From Brachionus koreanus (lineage: Eukaryota > Rotifera > Eurotatoria > Ploima > Brachionidae): a stretch of 24,024 bases of DNA. Location: the NCBI GenBank assembly GCA_016987375.1, contig PJRA01000048.1:76900-100923 (forward strand). Direction: 5' to 3'. Shown here in pieces: positions 1 to 10,978 of the stretch. The notes beneath the pieces were generated by a model. It had not been told where the DNA came from. It searched no databases and saw only the letters and a program-made list of their open reading frames with translations. Made by a program: the position numbers and the translations under genes. Each line of letters starts with the position of its first letter. Positions within the stretch are counted from its first letter, which is position 1.

Positions 1-140
1 TTTTGAGTTATTCACTTTTAATTTTTGTCCATTTACTTATGCCTCACCCGTTAATTTAACTTTCCTAAGTGTTTTTAATTTTTTGATTTTTAAAAAGCAA
101 AAGATATATTCTTTCTAATTATTAAATATTGAATATTTAC

Positions 141-2286
141 CTTGAAAATCATTTGGAGAATTTTTTATCCAGAAAGAGATTAGATTTAGAACTTCACTTC
201 CTTGCTTATTTTTTTGAGAACTATGTGTATTGTTATTGTAAAAAGTGTCTGTAGAAAAAGTTGATTTAGCATGTGTTTTATTTTTGTCTTTGCTGTCACG
301 TCTGCTTTCTCTTTTGACCAATTTAGTTTGCAATTCGCTAATTTGTTTATTTGAGAAAGCTTTTGTAATCTTTTGAGAATCGTCGTTTATTTGAATTGTG
401 ATCGGTGTTAAACTAGAGCTAGTTTTAATTTTGCTTGACTTTTTTCTAAATTCATTTTGTAAACAGTTGAACTGATTTTTTATGTTCTCATTTTGTCTAT
501 CTGTTAAAATTAAGCTTGATCCGATTGTAGTTGCCGCAGTAGTCAAAGCGATTACGCCTAATGAATAATTTTTTGAAATTCTTTTGGAATCAATTGATGA
601 GCTTAAAGCTGGAGTATTTAAATCTGGACTTGGTAAAAACCCAGCTGAATAAGCAGAATTTTTTGAATTAGATTTAAAAAGACAACTAGATTGATTGAGA
701 TCAATTGGCGAGTGAGATCGGTGATGGAAAATGTGTTTAGGAGCTTTTAGTTGGCTTTTTATTGGTTTTTCGTTTGGCAAGTTAATTTTACGTTCTTGTG
801 TGGGCGAATTTTTTATTTTAAATTCGTCAATTGATTTTTTAAATAAATTTCTAATGTTACTTGATAGCTCGCAAAGAGACTTGGATACGGGATTTAAACG
901 TGAGCTAAATTTTTTACTTGAAAAATTAGACTTGCCATTATCGTACAAATAATTAAGCGATAGTGAGTTTCGTTTGCGAAAAATATTCACATTTTTTTTC
1001 ATCAATTCAATTAGGTCACTTTTGCGTCTTGGCTCATTCGAATGGGCATTTTTTTTCACTTTTAAAGTTGAAAATCTTTGAAATGTATTACTTCTATCTG
1101 AGCTTTGATCAGTTACTAAGCACAAACTTGATGGAAGTGTGTTTGAAGCATATTCGTCTGATATGGTAAATGTTGGCAAATTAATCAATTTCTTCTCGAG
1201 CTCTTTTATATCTGGCTGTTGGCTATTTAAATTTAAATCATTTGTTTCCTTCAAACAGTTTCTATCCAAACTATTTGTATTGCTTTTTGATGCTGCTTTT
1301 TGTTTAAGCGTTGAGGGGTTAAGTTCATCTGAGTTGTTCAAAGTCTCACTACTTCCTGATGGCTTTTCTTCGGTTCTAAATTGACTCGTTTTCCTAACTC
1401 GTGAATATTTAAAGCTCTTCTTAAAATTTGAATATCCAAATTGATGTCCACTGTTTACTCTTTTCATAATCTTCTTACTCAAATCTTTTAAATATGCTGT
1501 TTTTGTTACTGATTGCTGTTTATCGTTTAAAGAAAGGTGACTTTCCTTGCGCATATTTGATCTTTCATACATTCCTTCAGAACATTTTCTAAATGTTTTT
1601 TGAAAATTTTCCGGCTTAAGAGCATTCTCAGTCGAGTCTGATAATTGATTTTTAGATGGAAATGAAGTAGATGTTGGAATATTTTTGACGTTGCCCATAA
1701 AATTGAATGATGAAGGCTCACGTGAACTAGATTTTCTCAGGGGCGTAAAAAGGCGATGTTCTAGCAATCGAATAATAATTAATGGATGAACTAATGCACA
1801 TAAATATGACAAATTATATTCGAGATTGCTGTTATTTTCATTCAAATTGAATTTTATTTTTTCCATTTTTTCATTTTTGATTTCTTTTAAAATGTTATCT
1901 AATAATTTCTCTATTCTTATGGTTTGAATGTTTAATCTCAAATCACTAGTTACTATATTCTCGCCAATTGCCATATTATGTATGAAATTATTTTCGAATG
2001 AATAAGGTTTCTCTAGATCAATTTGGTCTGCATGCATTTCCAAAACATCAAATAAATTGACTTTATTGCTCACTTTCTCGAATAAGCCCAAATAAACTAA
2101 TATTCTTGCTGATAAATATTTTACATATTTGGGATATTTTGTCGTCTGATTTGTGTAAAACAATTCATCTCCAGGTAAAATCAAACTCATTATGGTATCA
2201 GGCAAATCATATTTAAGAAGAGCAGAATGATATTCAGGTTTTAAGGCTAAAATTCCCAAACCTTGTAACATAAGACACAGCAAATG
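141..2286 (-). CDS. Last visible exon of the ANK/ARM-like gene
   Basis: The exon starts after the acceptor CTTTTTAG (phase 0, matching the previous exon) and ends at the donor CAAG|gtaaat at 141/140 (phase 1), 715 codons. The first 180 or so residues are helical and continue the ARM-like domain (HLLCLMLQGLGILALKPEYH, KYLSARILVYLGLFEKV, LSYLCALVHPLIIIRLLEHR). After that comes a long low-complexity Ser/Asn/Lys/Arg-rich region. Near its C-terminal third lies one uncharged stretch, LGVIALTTAATTIGSSLIL, that could be a membrane segment or just a buried helix. No stop codon is used, so the protein continues outside the window. Confidence 0.8.
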
Positions 2287-5200
2287 CTAAAAAGAAATGA
2301 ATAAATACTGAATTTAATGATTAAATTTGATAGATAGGTTCAATTTGAAAATTCTAATTTAGATCAAAAATTTTCATAATTCCCTTTTTGGGAATTACAG
2401 ATTTAAACAAAAAACCTAAATTTGAACATTAGAGTAAGAAAATATTTTAATATTTGAAATTTAAATTTTTCTAAAATTAAATTTACACCAAATTTTTGCT
2501 TATTTTCAAATTTAAATTCATACAGATAAAAAAATAATTCCAAAGATGATAAGTCTGTATTAATGTAAAGTAACTTCCTTGCAAAATACTGCAGAGATAT
2601 TGCCTGAATTTCGCCATAATTACAGCATGATTTTAATTTTGTTCGTATGGAATTTAAAACTTGTTGATGATATCTTTGTTTTAATAGATAATTTTAAATT
2701 GTAGTCCAAAAAAAGGTTTAATTTTTATTTCTAATTTAATAAAAATGGTTTTTTAATCACAGTTAAAAATTTGGCAAAATTTTATAAACGAATTCTAAAC
2801 TGTGCAAAACTGTGCAAAATATTATTGCATACTCTAATCAAATGTTCTTTTGATGACGAGTAATTTACAAGTAGTTAAAAGATACTGTGACCCTTTCGGG
2901 TAAAGCTTCTTTAAAGCTATGACAGTAAATTTGACTGTTTACTGGGCCATTTGTCCAGGTTGCTTTTAAAATTGTTTGCTAAGGTAAACTGTCCCAAAAA
3001 TGAACTATTCAATTACAAATCAAATCTCAAAAATCATATGCTTTGCTTTTATATAATTACAAAAACTCTCGAAATTAAGATTTTATGCATAACTTGGAAC
3101 TCGTTTGTACCTATTTGTTTAATTTTGTATTTTAGCAAAAAATGGCTTAGAACTTAAACATTTTTTCTTAAAATCCCATGTTTAATTTGAAAATTAAATT
3201 TCAACAGAATTCAAGACGTTTTTTTTTACTTTAAACACTAGAACACCCGAGGGGTTTTTTAGACCTCTTTTAGAAAAATTGAAACTTGATTTTTACCACA
3301 TGAAAATAAAATTTTAAAAAACGGTTTTTATTATCTAAAAATCTTGGTTTTAATTTTTTAAAAAATGAATAAATTTTTAAAGAAAATGTTTAATTTATCT
3401 TGATAACTTTATTTGAAATTTAAATGAGAAATTAGCCCGACTTTCTAGTGTTAAAGTATTCGTATGTCAGATTTTCCTGATTTAATGTTACCTTTAATTA
3501 AATTTAAAACAGTTTATAAATTATTTTTTCTTTATCTAATGTTATTTTTATTTTATTGAAAAATGAGAAATTTCTAATTAAATTCAAAGCTTTTAAAAGC
3601 TTTTTTTTTCACCAGCCAGTTAACTTGAATTGATAAATTAAATAAAAAAGATACTTACTGGATCATTATTCGGATATAGAATATCGATAATTATGTTAAA
3701 ACACATTTGATGATTTTCATTGATCAATTTTTCTTGGAATGCTTGTTCATTGCATAATATTGTGAAAAGTCTAGTTGCCAAAATTGCAACGCAATGATGC
3801 TGACAATTTATTGTTCTTGCTGATGGCAAACATTTGACTTTGTTCTTAGAGGAATTTCCTGCTGACGATTGTTGTGAAAAAGAATTCATTGTGGTAGTTG
3901 CGTTTACATCAACACTTTTATGCTTTTCCAGTCCTTCTTGAATAATTTGTAGCAAGAATTTTGGTTCCAAACTTGACGCTAAATACTTAATCGGTTGATT
4001 TAAATAGTACGAGTTAAAGTCGTCGTCAACAACTTTTTCGTCAAACTTAATTTCATCAATTTTTTTATTTATTAACATTGAGTTGATATATTTAGTCGTA
4101 GATTCATTTTCATCAATTTCTTCTTTTTCTTCGAATTCTTCTCTTTCACTTATTTCTGCAGACTTGAAATTTATCAAGTTCTTGGGCTCAGTCAAAAAAG
4201 GTTTTTTGCATTGAGGGCAAATTAAATCATTTTTTGATTCAAAATTTAATTTTGAATCGCTACTCGAATTAATGTTTGAATTAAATGAGAGCATTCGAAA
4301 AAATCCTCCTATTCTTTTGGTAAAAGCATTCAAACTTGAATTTTTGGACAATTCTGGCCGTTTTTTAGTTAACCTATTTGGGAACTCATTTTTCTTCGGT
4401 TGACTTTCTACTGAAGAAGGATCTTCTTGAATTGTTGAGCTTCTTTCTTTAATTTTTGATAAGTTATTTGCATGAAAAGCCTTATAGTTTGGTCTACATG
4501 AGCAGTATTTAAACGCTTTATTTGGTTTTTTTAATTGAATGAAATTAGTACTTTGGATCATTTCTTTTTTAATGTCCAGATTTACATTATCTCGATCTGA
4601 ATGGGCTCTTAAATTGTTGCGTTTGAATTTTGGTATGTAGCATGAATCATAGTACCCTGGATAAAAAAGATTGTAATAAACATAAATATCGAAAATTTTA
4701 TTTATTGTATTTAAAGCAATGTATTGAATTGGGGGTATTTGGCTCTTTTCCAATAAATCTACAGATATTTCGATTAATTTACGAGACAAAGATTGAAATT
4801 TTTTCTCATAAGCACTGTCATAATTTGAAAAGTATTTAGAAGTTACTGGATCAACAATTTTATTATTCAAATCTATAGTCTGGCTCGCCGAACATCTACC
4901 CATTTCGAAATCTTCTAAACAAGTCTTTCAAAATAAATATTAAAATTTTAAAAATATAAGTATTATTAATAATTATTTATTCAAATAAATAAATTCTCAT
5001 ATTTAATTATTAATTGAAACTTAATTTGAGCTTATTTTTAAAATAAAATAAAATATTTATGAAATCTATTTATTTTATAAGTTAATTATATTGATTAAAT
5101 TTTGCCAAATTCAAATTTAAGCTTCATCAAACAAAACTTAGACGACTGGGCACTGTGAAATTTCGAACAAATCTTATATTTTTGTTCTAATGGTCAAAAG

Positions 5201-8200
5201 TTTGATCTGCAAATGTGAAGTAAAGTGAGACAAGTTCTTTTTTTAATTGACCTAATATCTTGCCCAGCGACTTTCACACATAGCTAACACCTTCAAAGCA
5301 TATTTATCAATGACCATTGCTGCTTGAGCGCATCCGATGTTACATCTGTGCAATTATTTACTTTGTCATTCGCAGAACCAAATTTTGACCATTAGAACAA
5401 AATTGTAATTTATTTTTATAGGAGATTTTGTATGGAATTTCAGGCTGGTACACCATTGTAAAATTTCACATTTTTAGTAAGAAAAGCAAATTCTAAAATT
5501 TAATTTTTTGTCTTTTCACAAATATATTCCAAAAAGATTTTGAATATTGAAAAGTGTAGAATTTATTTATAAATTTTTACAAGAAGTGGGGACTTTGTTC
5601 ATTATAATTCTCTCCTCTACTTGAAAAGTTGTTTTCTTCAAACAAACAAATTTTAATTACATCGAATATCAAACGACTAATAAACCATTAAAATATAACT
5701 TTTAAAATTTCTTAGGATTCTTAATTTCATAAGAAAAATCCCAAAAAAATGGTACTCTGGATAACAAAATAGTATTAAGTATTAGTAATTAAACCAAAAA
5801 AAAATTAAATATGAATGAGTTTTCCAGTTTAAAAATATTAAAACTGACTTTTTTACCTAACCAAACATCAAACAAAAAAAAAAAAATTTAATCCAATATG
5901 ATTATCTATTTCCTTCTCTAAATGTACAAAAATACAATTTTTTTTTTCTAATTAGATTCAAATATGAATGAGGCCTGAAAAGAAGTCACTGCCATTCGAA
6001 ACTGCCTAGGAAAAAGTTTTCCTAATTTATTTTTAGATATTTATATATATTTTGTTATTATTTTACATACATTTAATAACTTATCCGTGCGAAGCATCTT
6101 TTAATTAAAATATTTATTAACTGTAAAGCCTTTTTCTATTTTGCCTCATCAGTATTATTTAAAAGATTTTGATCAAAAGAATACAAAGATAAATTGTATT
6201 TAAATGCTTAAAATTAAAGAAAAAAAAACGATTGTTGTAATTTAATTATCAAGTTCTTTATTTTTAAAAATTAATTATTTTATATAGCAAGACAAAATAA
6301 AAAAAAATTATTATCTTGTGAAATTCTTCATATTTTATAAATATATCTAAATGAATAAATAATCAAATATCTTTTTTCGTTTTAATAGACTTTCTTTTAA
6401 TCAATCTATCCAAAAAACAATTAATCGCTTTAATAATAAAAATATCTTCCACCAAAAGGAAAAAGTTAATATCTAAAATTTCAAAGAAAAATAAATTTAT
6501 ATTTTGTATTTCTTGTTATTATTTTGAGATCAATTTTTTTTTTTAGAAAAGTTAAAAAAAAAGTATTTATATCGATCTTATAAAAAACAAACGATTAATT
6601 GCACCGTCTAAGTGATTGCGTAAAAAAAGAGAATTTTCTTAAATTATTTTTTTTCGTAAAAATTAAAAATCCTTAAATTGGTCTATTTTATTATCAATTA
6701 TACGTACAATAAATTACTCTTTTTAATTGATATTTAATGACTTTTTAAATCTTTTGAACCAATTTTAATCAAAAAAGACTGTTGCTATATTTATTCAATT
6801 GTTTAACAGATACAAACTAACTTCTCCAAAAATCATATACAAATCTTTTAAGATGGCGAAGACTTTTTCTTCAGTACAACCATTGTAAAAAAAAAAAAGT
6901 ATTTAAAAAATATACTTGTGAAAAAAAGGAAAATATTGAAACAAAATAAATAAAAAAAAATCTAATAATTTGAATTCAACAATTAAAATTATCATAATCA
7001 TTCCTAATTAGATTATGTTTTAATAGTTACTTGTTTAAATTTTTAAAGTAAATAAAAATATTTTACTCGAATTAAATTGCCAAGTAAATTTTCTAACTTT
7101 GATATCAAATGATTTTCTGACGATAATTTGCTGTTTGGCTGATTTTTTGAATTAGTTGAGTCATCAGTAAACTTCGACTGAATGATTTCATCTCGAATAC
7201 TTAGTGTTTCAATTAGTTCTTTTATGTGTAATTGTAATTCATCAACTATATAAATTACGCATTCTATATTCGACGAGAATTTTTCAAGTTCTTTAAAAAT
7301 TGACTTAAATTCACTCTCATATTTTTCTAGAAAAGTACCATCACATGTTAAAATTGAAAAAAAAAATTAATTTCAGATTTACCTGCAAAAAATTCCGAAT
7401 TTACAGGAAAATTTTGATGATCTATTTTTGAAATTGAATTATTAGTTTGCTTTTGCAAACTATTCACAGAATTGTATTCATTTACTTCATTCAATAAAGG
7501 TTTCGTTTTTAAATTCTGACTTTGTGAAATAATCTAAATTAAATAGCAAATTAGTAGTCCATCCAGTCAAAATTTATTGATCATGCTCAAATATTAATTT
7601 TTAAAGATTTTAAAAAAATAATTTTTAAATGAAAAATTTTGCACGGTCCAAAACAAGCAGCTCAAAAAAACATGATACTTACTGGCTTTTTAGAAAGCGA
7701 AACCTTAGAAGAAACTATTGAATTGTTGTCGTTTGTTGTGCTAAACTGTTGATCAGTTGATTTACTTATCTGTTTGGTGTAATTTGCCATTTTTTGATTC
7801 GGATCATATGCATAGCTTGAATTTAAATTGCGGATCGAATTCAGCTTATTTATCATGAAATTGCTGAAGCTAATTTGTCGGTTAATTTTGTCTATTTTTA
7901 TAGATTGATTAAATGTAGGTACGCGCACCACAGCTGAGCCAGCTTTGCCCACAGGAGATCTTGAATATCTTGCATACTTTTTCAAAATATTTATTTCATC
8001 CGAGTCAACATTTTGATTTATAAAATTATTAGGTGTTACGTTTATTAAACTCTTGCATTTTTCGCGTGGTCTAAAGACAGTAATTAAATTTTTTGCTTCT
8101 GATGTTTCTTTTTTTAATTTATTTTTGCTTTGCTTAACGGAATTTAAATGAACGTCTGATCCAGAATTTTGATTTTTGAAAATTTTTTTAACGTTCATTA

Positions 8201-10978
8201 ATTTTTGCTTGTTTTCATTTGTTTTTGAGTCATTTTCATTTAGACATGAACTTGATGATGCTAATTTGGAAATGTTTTTCAGAGAACAACTCTCTTTTGG
8301 ATTTTGTTGCAAAGTTGAACTTTTGTTTAAATTTTTTGTCGACTTAATAGTGGATGAAAAAATCAATCGGTCATGCTTTGGAGACTGGCTCAATTCTGAA
8401 TTGGCTTTATTTTTCGATTGAGATATTTGATCCAAATTTTTGAAAATTTCACTAATTATTCTTGAATAGATGGACGTCATTTTATAATCCCATTCACTGG
8501 TTGACTTGATATTTTTTTCTTTAACCACTTGAGACAATATTTGAATTGAATTGACTTGATTAGCATTTAATAAATGACAACTTGCATGGTATTTTAAAAG
8601 CAAATAGATGCACTCGTAGCATGGATTTGGTTTGGCTGTGGCCAGATGAAGTGGTGTATTATTATAACAATCCTGGATATTTGGACATGCACCATAAGAG
8701 AGAAGCAACTGGGTAGCCTGATGATTGCATTTAGAAATCGACAAGAACAACGGAGGCAATGATATCACGTAATTGTATTGAAAGTAATCAATCAAATTAG
8801 CATTTAGCGTTTGGACAGGCAGCTCAATTGTTTTATTTTGGCAAAAATTGCAGTTTTGTTGAAATTTGCTCTCAAAATTTTCTGAAACTCCGCATTCGTT
8901 GGAATCTAAGCCATATTTTAAGCAAATTCTCAAAACATCTAGAGAATTATTTTCAATTGATAAATGTAAAATATTTTGAAAAATTTTCGGAATATTAAAA
9001 GTTGATTTTTTAAAAAAGTCATATTGTTTTGTACGAAAATATGAAAAATGCACATCCAAAATGCGTCTTACTGTATATTTATCATTTTTTTTAACTGAAG
9101 TTTCCAGTAATTCGGCATCATTCATCAAATCATAGATTGAATTGGAACTAGAATTTGATGTAATAGTTGACACAAAGCTTGTTTCATTTTTTGAATCAGG
9201 TAATCTTAGGTGGTTATTGATTAATTCACTGTTGCTTATGATTGCAGAATTATTGCTTAATGTTGAATATTCGTTGGGTTGATAATTGCAATTTGAACCT
9301 TCTTGATAATAGTTGAGACTATTTTGGTTTGCTTCAAATTTTGCGAATCTTAATTTTAAAATTCAATTTTTAAATTTTTTGATGTCTTAACAAAGAATAT
9401 TAATGAAATAACCTTAACCGATAAATTAGGCAAGCCTTGTGGGTCATGTTGGGACCACTTGGCTTGCCATAGAAAACAGTTAACTTGATAAAACTCTTCT
9501 GCTAGAAATTCAAGTTTAGCGTGATTCTGGAAAAAGGACAGTCTGAGAAATTCATAGTGTGGACATGAGTCAGACAAGGGTGTGTTATCTCTCCGACACA
9601 AAATCTAATATTGATTAATTATATCATGAAGAAAACAACTGTTAGTGTGAGGGGTGTAAAATGGGGATTAACAATAAGGCTTGAAGACTTAGACTTTGCA
9701 TTTGAAGACACAAGATTTGGCGAACAACACTAAGCCAACTGGACTCAAAATGTGACCAAAGCATTATCGATGATTCACAAGTTGAATGTGTAAACGAATT
9801 TACTTAAGAAGAACCATCTCTACAGCAATGGGGGAGCACAAAGAGACATTAAGAAAAGACTTTCTAAAGCAAAGAGCATATTTGCTAGATTCCGAACAAC
9901 ATGCAAATCAAGAAAACAAAACTCAAATTTGTAGTAAAAGCAACACGGAAATGTACGGAAATGAATGTTGGGGGATGTATGAATCTGATAAAAGAAGTCT
10001 GAAACCTTCCTTTTGTACTGTAAGCCTGCGGAAGATATATTGTCGAAAGCTGACCAATACAAAAGAATAAATTCAGATTGATTAAGTTAATGTATCAAGA
10101 ACAAAAGACTGCAATAGCTTGAGCATGTACTTAAGATTAGAATGAATGAAATACAAAAAAAGGCTGAGGAAAGAGCTCATCGAAAAGGGAATGACATGGG
10201 GAAAAGTCAAAAGATCGAAATTAATGACCTCATGCTTCACAAGGAATGAATAAAAATCTTAAGATAAATAGAATTTTTTTCTAATGAAGAGATTTTTTTT
10301 ATAAAATATTTTGAAATCAGGTTAAAAATTTAAAAAATTTGATCAATTAAAAATTGGAAATATTAATATAGCTATAGCTTGTCAAACTATTGATTTAAAA
10401 ACTGACGCTTTTTAAAATAAAGAAGACCGATTTCTAAAAAATGAAAACTTTCTGGCAATTTTTTTTATTTATTCGTCTCAATATTCTACTTTTTTTTTAT
10501 TTATTTGTACTTTTTAATATTTTTTTAAATTTTCATCTTAAAAATAAATTCTGGCTTTTTTAAAGCAAATTATTGATAATAAAAAATAATTACCTCACGC
10601 TATTAAAAGATGACTTTGGGCTAGCTGAATCATCAATGGTATTATTTTTCACATTCAACATTTTCCGTTCAGCTAGTGAATTTTGAGAATTTATTCTTGA
10701 TAAATTTTGCTTTTCACATCGTTTAACAAGTTTTGGCAATGTTGAAGATGCAGATGTCATTGCCGTCAATTCATTGGAATCTTTCTTAACTCCAGTTAAT
10801 ATTGAAATCAATGGTTTTGTTGAAGATCGCAACGAAGTCAGAGAAACTTGGTCTTCTTCTAATGTTATATTTTTTTGTCTGTTAAATATTTTCTTTATTT
10901 TTGGCTTTGAAACCAAATTGGCTAAATCTGATTTATTTTCTCCGGCTCTCTCATTCATTTTTAAGTCATTGTAAGTTT
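141..10978 (-). CDS. Large ankyrin/armadillo-like multidomain protein, six exons assembled, 3' end outside window
   Basis: I assemble this gene from minus-strand exons 10978-10594 (coding from the ATG at 10958), 9348-7683, 7533-7383, 7326-7067, 4914-3659 and 2286-141. Seen directly: GT-AG borders, and codon phases that match at 10594/9348 (phase 2), 7683/7533 (0), 7383/7326 (1) and 3659/2286 (0). The 7067/4914 junction does not match (0 versus 1), so a small exon is missing. At least about 1,950 residues are visible: basic Ser/Asn-rich N-terminus, ankyrin-like repeats (about residues 200-400), a helical Glu-rich part, a Cys-bearing middle, an armadillo-like helical stretch and a long Ser/Lys/Asn-rich tail. 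The last exon ends at a donor (phase 1), so the protein continues to the left. ANK plus ARM-like helices suggest a scaffold or regulatory protein; I do not recognise the family and assign no reaction. High confidence that it is one real gene, low on function. Confidence 0.8.
2287..3658. other. Intron of the ANK/ARM-like gene
   Basis: AT-rich intron bounded by the donor at 3658 and acceptor at 2287. Contains the piggyBac-style element at 3230-3456. A plus-strand open frame at 2951-3157 has no recognisable content. Confidence 0.6.
3230..3456. mobile_element. Short non-autonomous element with piggyBac-style ends (MITE-like)
   Basis: Left end TTTAAACACTAGAA (3230-3243) and right end TTCTAGTGTTAAA (3443-3455) are inverted copies, differing by one inserted A. 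TTAA lies at both borders (3231-3234 and 3451-3454). Just inside the left end, CCCGAGGGGTTTTTTAGACC recalls GG/CC-rich subterminal sequence of piggyBac-like elements. The 227-base length cannot encode a transposase. It lies in the intron before the last visible exon of the ANK/ARM-like gene. Confidence 0.5.
3659..4914 (-). CDS. Exon (sixth in order, counting the missing one) of the ANK/ARM-like gene
   Basis: The exon runs from acceptor GTTTAG|AA (phase 1) to donor CCA|gtaagt (phase 0), 1,256 bases. Its N-terminal part is helical (SLSRKLIEISVDLLEK, then IQYIALNTINKIFDIY). A linker carries the Cys pairs CSC and CPQCKKPF, the second resembling half of a zinc knuckle although a partner pair is not obvious. 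An acidic Glu-rich run and a C-terminal helical stretch (CVAILATRLFTILCNEQAF, FNIIIDILYP) follow. The helices look like armadillo/HEAT-type repeats. Taken alone the frame has an ATG at 4903, but the acceptor 11 bases upstream and the phase argue for an internal exon. Confidence 0.78.
5150..5450. repeat. Fold-back (inverted-repeat) element in an intron
   Basis: The left arm at 5180-5224 (TTGTTCTAATGGTCAAAAG...CTGC...AAGTAAA) recurs inverted at 5359-5404 with few mismatches. The similarity extends outward more weakly (TGAAATTTCG versus TGAAATTCC). The centre of about 130 bases contains unrelated sequence. The block is richer in G+C than its intron. The shape suggests a MITE or fold-back transposon; clear ends and target duplication were not identified. 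Confidence 0.55.
5990..6005 (-). CDS. Candidate 16-base microexon in the same intron
   Basis: The sequence TTTCCTAG|GCAGTTTCGAATGGCA|gtgact has an acceptor in front and a possible donor behind. At 16 bases it would take phase 0 to phase 1, the change the gene needs here. It is locally richer in G+C than the surrounding intron. It could act alone or after the 6818-6884 candidate. The evidence is only splice-like borders and phase, so this is weak. Confidence 0.15.
6818..6884 (-). CDS. Candidate missing exon of the ANK/ARM-like gene
   Basis: A coding-looking helical stretch (CTEEKVFAILKDLYMIFGE) lies in the 2.15-kb intron between exon 4 and the 4914 exon. A frame starting at 6884 (phase 0) and ending at the donor A|gtttgt (6818, phase 1) would repair the phase conflict. 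Another donor, GAA|gttagt, is also present. The weakness is the 5' side: a long T-run ends in TTTAC with no AG in the right phase. A sequencing error in the homopolymer, a non-canonical acceptor or chance could explain this. Confidence 0.3.
7067..7326 (-). CDS. Exon 4 of the ANK/ARM-like gene, helical segment
   Basis: A 260-base exon starting after TTTCTAG (phase 1, matching exon 3) and ending at CGA|gtaaaat (phase 0). It encodes an amphipathic, probably helical stretch beginning EKYESEFKSIFKELEKF and containing DELQLHIKELIETL, which could form a short coiled coil. The frame reaches a TAA a few codons past the donor, so splicing is required. Confidence 0.75.
7383..7533 (-). CDS. Exon 3 of the ANK/ARM-like gene
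   Basis: A 151-base exon between acceptor AATTTAG|ATT (phase 0, matching exon 2) and donor GCAG|gtaaat (phase 1). It encodes about 50 polar residues rich in Asn, Gln and Ser, with no domain. The downstream intron to exon 4 is only about 56 bases. Confidence 0.75.
7683..9348 (-). CDS. Exon 2 of the ANK/ARM-like gene, carrying the ankyrin repeats
   Basis: The reading frame opens at the acceptor TTAAG|ATTCGC (an in-frame TGA lies just upstream, so the exon cannot extend) and closes at CCA|gtaagt. Ankyrin-type helices are visible at about protein residues 247-274 (NILHLSIENNSLDVLRICLK), 320-347 (PLFLSI...QLLLSYGACPNIQD) and 352-380 (NNTPLHLA...YLLLKYHA). The TPLHLA core is the canonical ankyrin signature. 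A weaker helix pair precedes them near residue 200. The remainder is a Ser/Asn/Lys-rich linker. The first ATG-free part of the frame (9348-9174) is coding too, so a start inside the exon is not needed. Confidence 0.85.
9603..10255 (+). mobile_element. Degenerate non-LTR retrotransposon, 3' half of reverse transcriptase, in an intron
   Basis: Translated in pieces on the plus strand, the block follows the order of a known non-LTR RT C-terminal half: MKKTTVSVRGVKWGL then RLEDLDFA (the position of the FADD catalytic box, here FAFED), then DIKKRLSKAKSIFARF, then YGNECWGM, then LEHVLKIRMNEIQKKA, then a fragment MTWGKVKR. Frameshifts and stops separate the pieces and the catalytic Asp pair is lost, so it is dead. 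It lies antisense inside the intron between exons 1 and 2 of the ANK/ARM-like gene. Recognition is by motif order, without a database search. Confidence 0.75.
10594..10978 (-). CDS. Exon 1 of the ANK/ARM-like gene (start exon)
   Basis: A strong acceptor (pyrimidine-rich tract ending in CTCATTAG) precedes base 10978, and the ATG chosen as start is at 10958-10956. A three-codon upstream ORF, ATG-ACT-TAA, sits just before it and ends 2 bases before the start. The exon ends with codon phase 2 at the donor AG|gtaatt (10593). The 121 encoded residues are charged and Ser-rich with no domain. The acceptor so close to the start implies a 5' UTR intron, spliced-leader trans-splicing, or another upstream coding exon; in the last case the frame would be phase 1 and would read through the ATG. 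Confidence 0.75.

Larger units (their letters stand above)
4915..7066. other. Large intron region of the ANK/ARM-like gene with a hidden exon
   Basis: Contains the fold-back element (about 5150-5450), long homopolymer A/T runs, and the two candidate missing exons (6818-6884 and 5990-6005). Nothing else recognisable. Confidence 0.55.

Noticed and set aside
1..114. Possible next exon of the large gene at the left edge
   Set aside because: An acceptor-like CACTTAG is present, but the phase required by the donor at 141 gives a stop within a few codons; the true next exon is probably outside the window.
731..1384. Three plus-strand ORFs over the left-edge exon
   Set aside because: Antisense shadows of the coding exon 2286-141.
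9356..9601. Minus-strand ORF of 81 codons between exons 1 and 2 of the large gene
   Set aside because: Its phase and donor sites do not fit the exon at 9348, while exon 1 (10594) fits exactly. It lies next to the retrotransposon relic and shows no domain.
9786..10070. Plus-strand 94-codon ORF read as a gene
   Set aside because: It is a chance frame through the decayed reverse transcriptase; the RT motifs switch frames across it.
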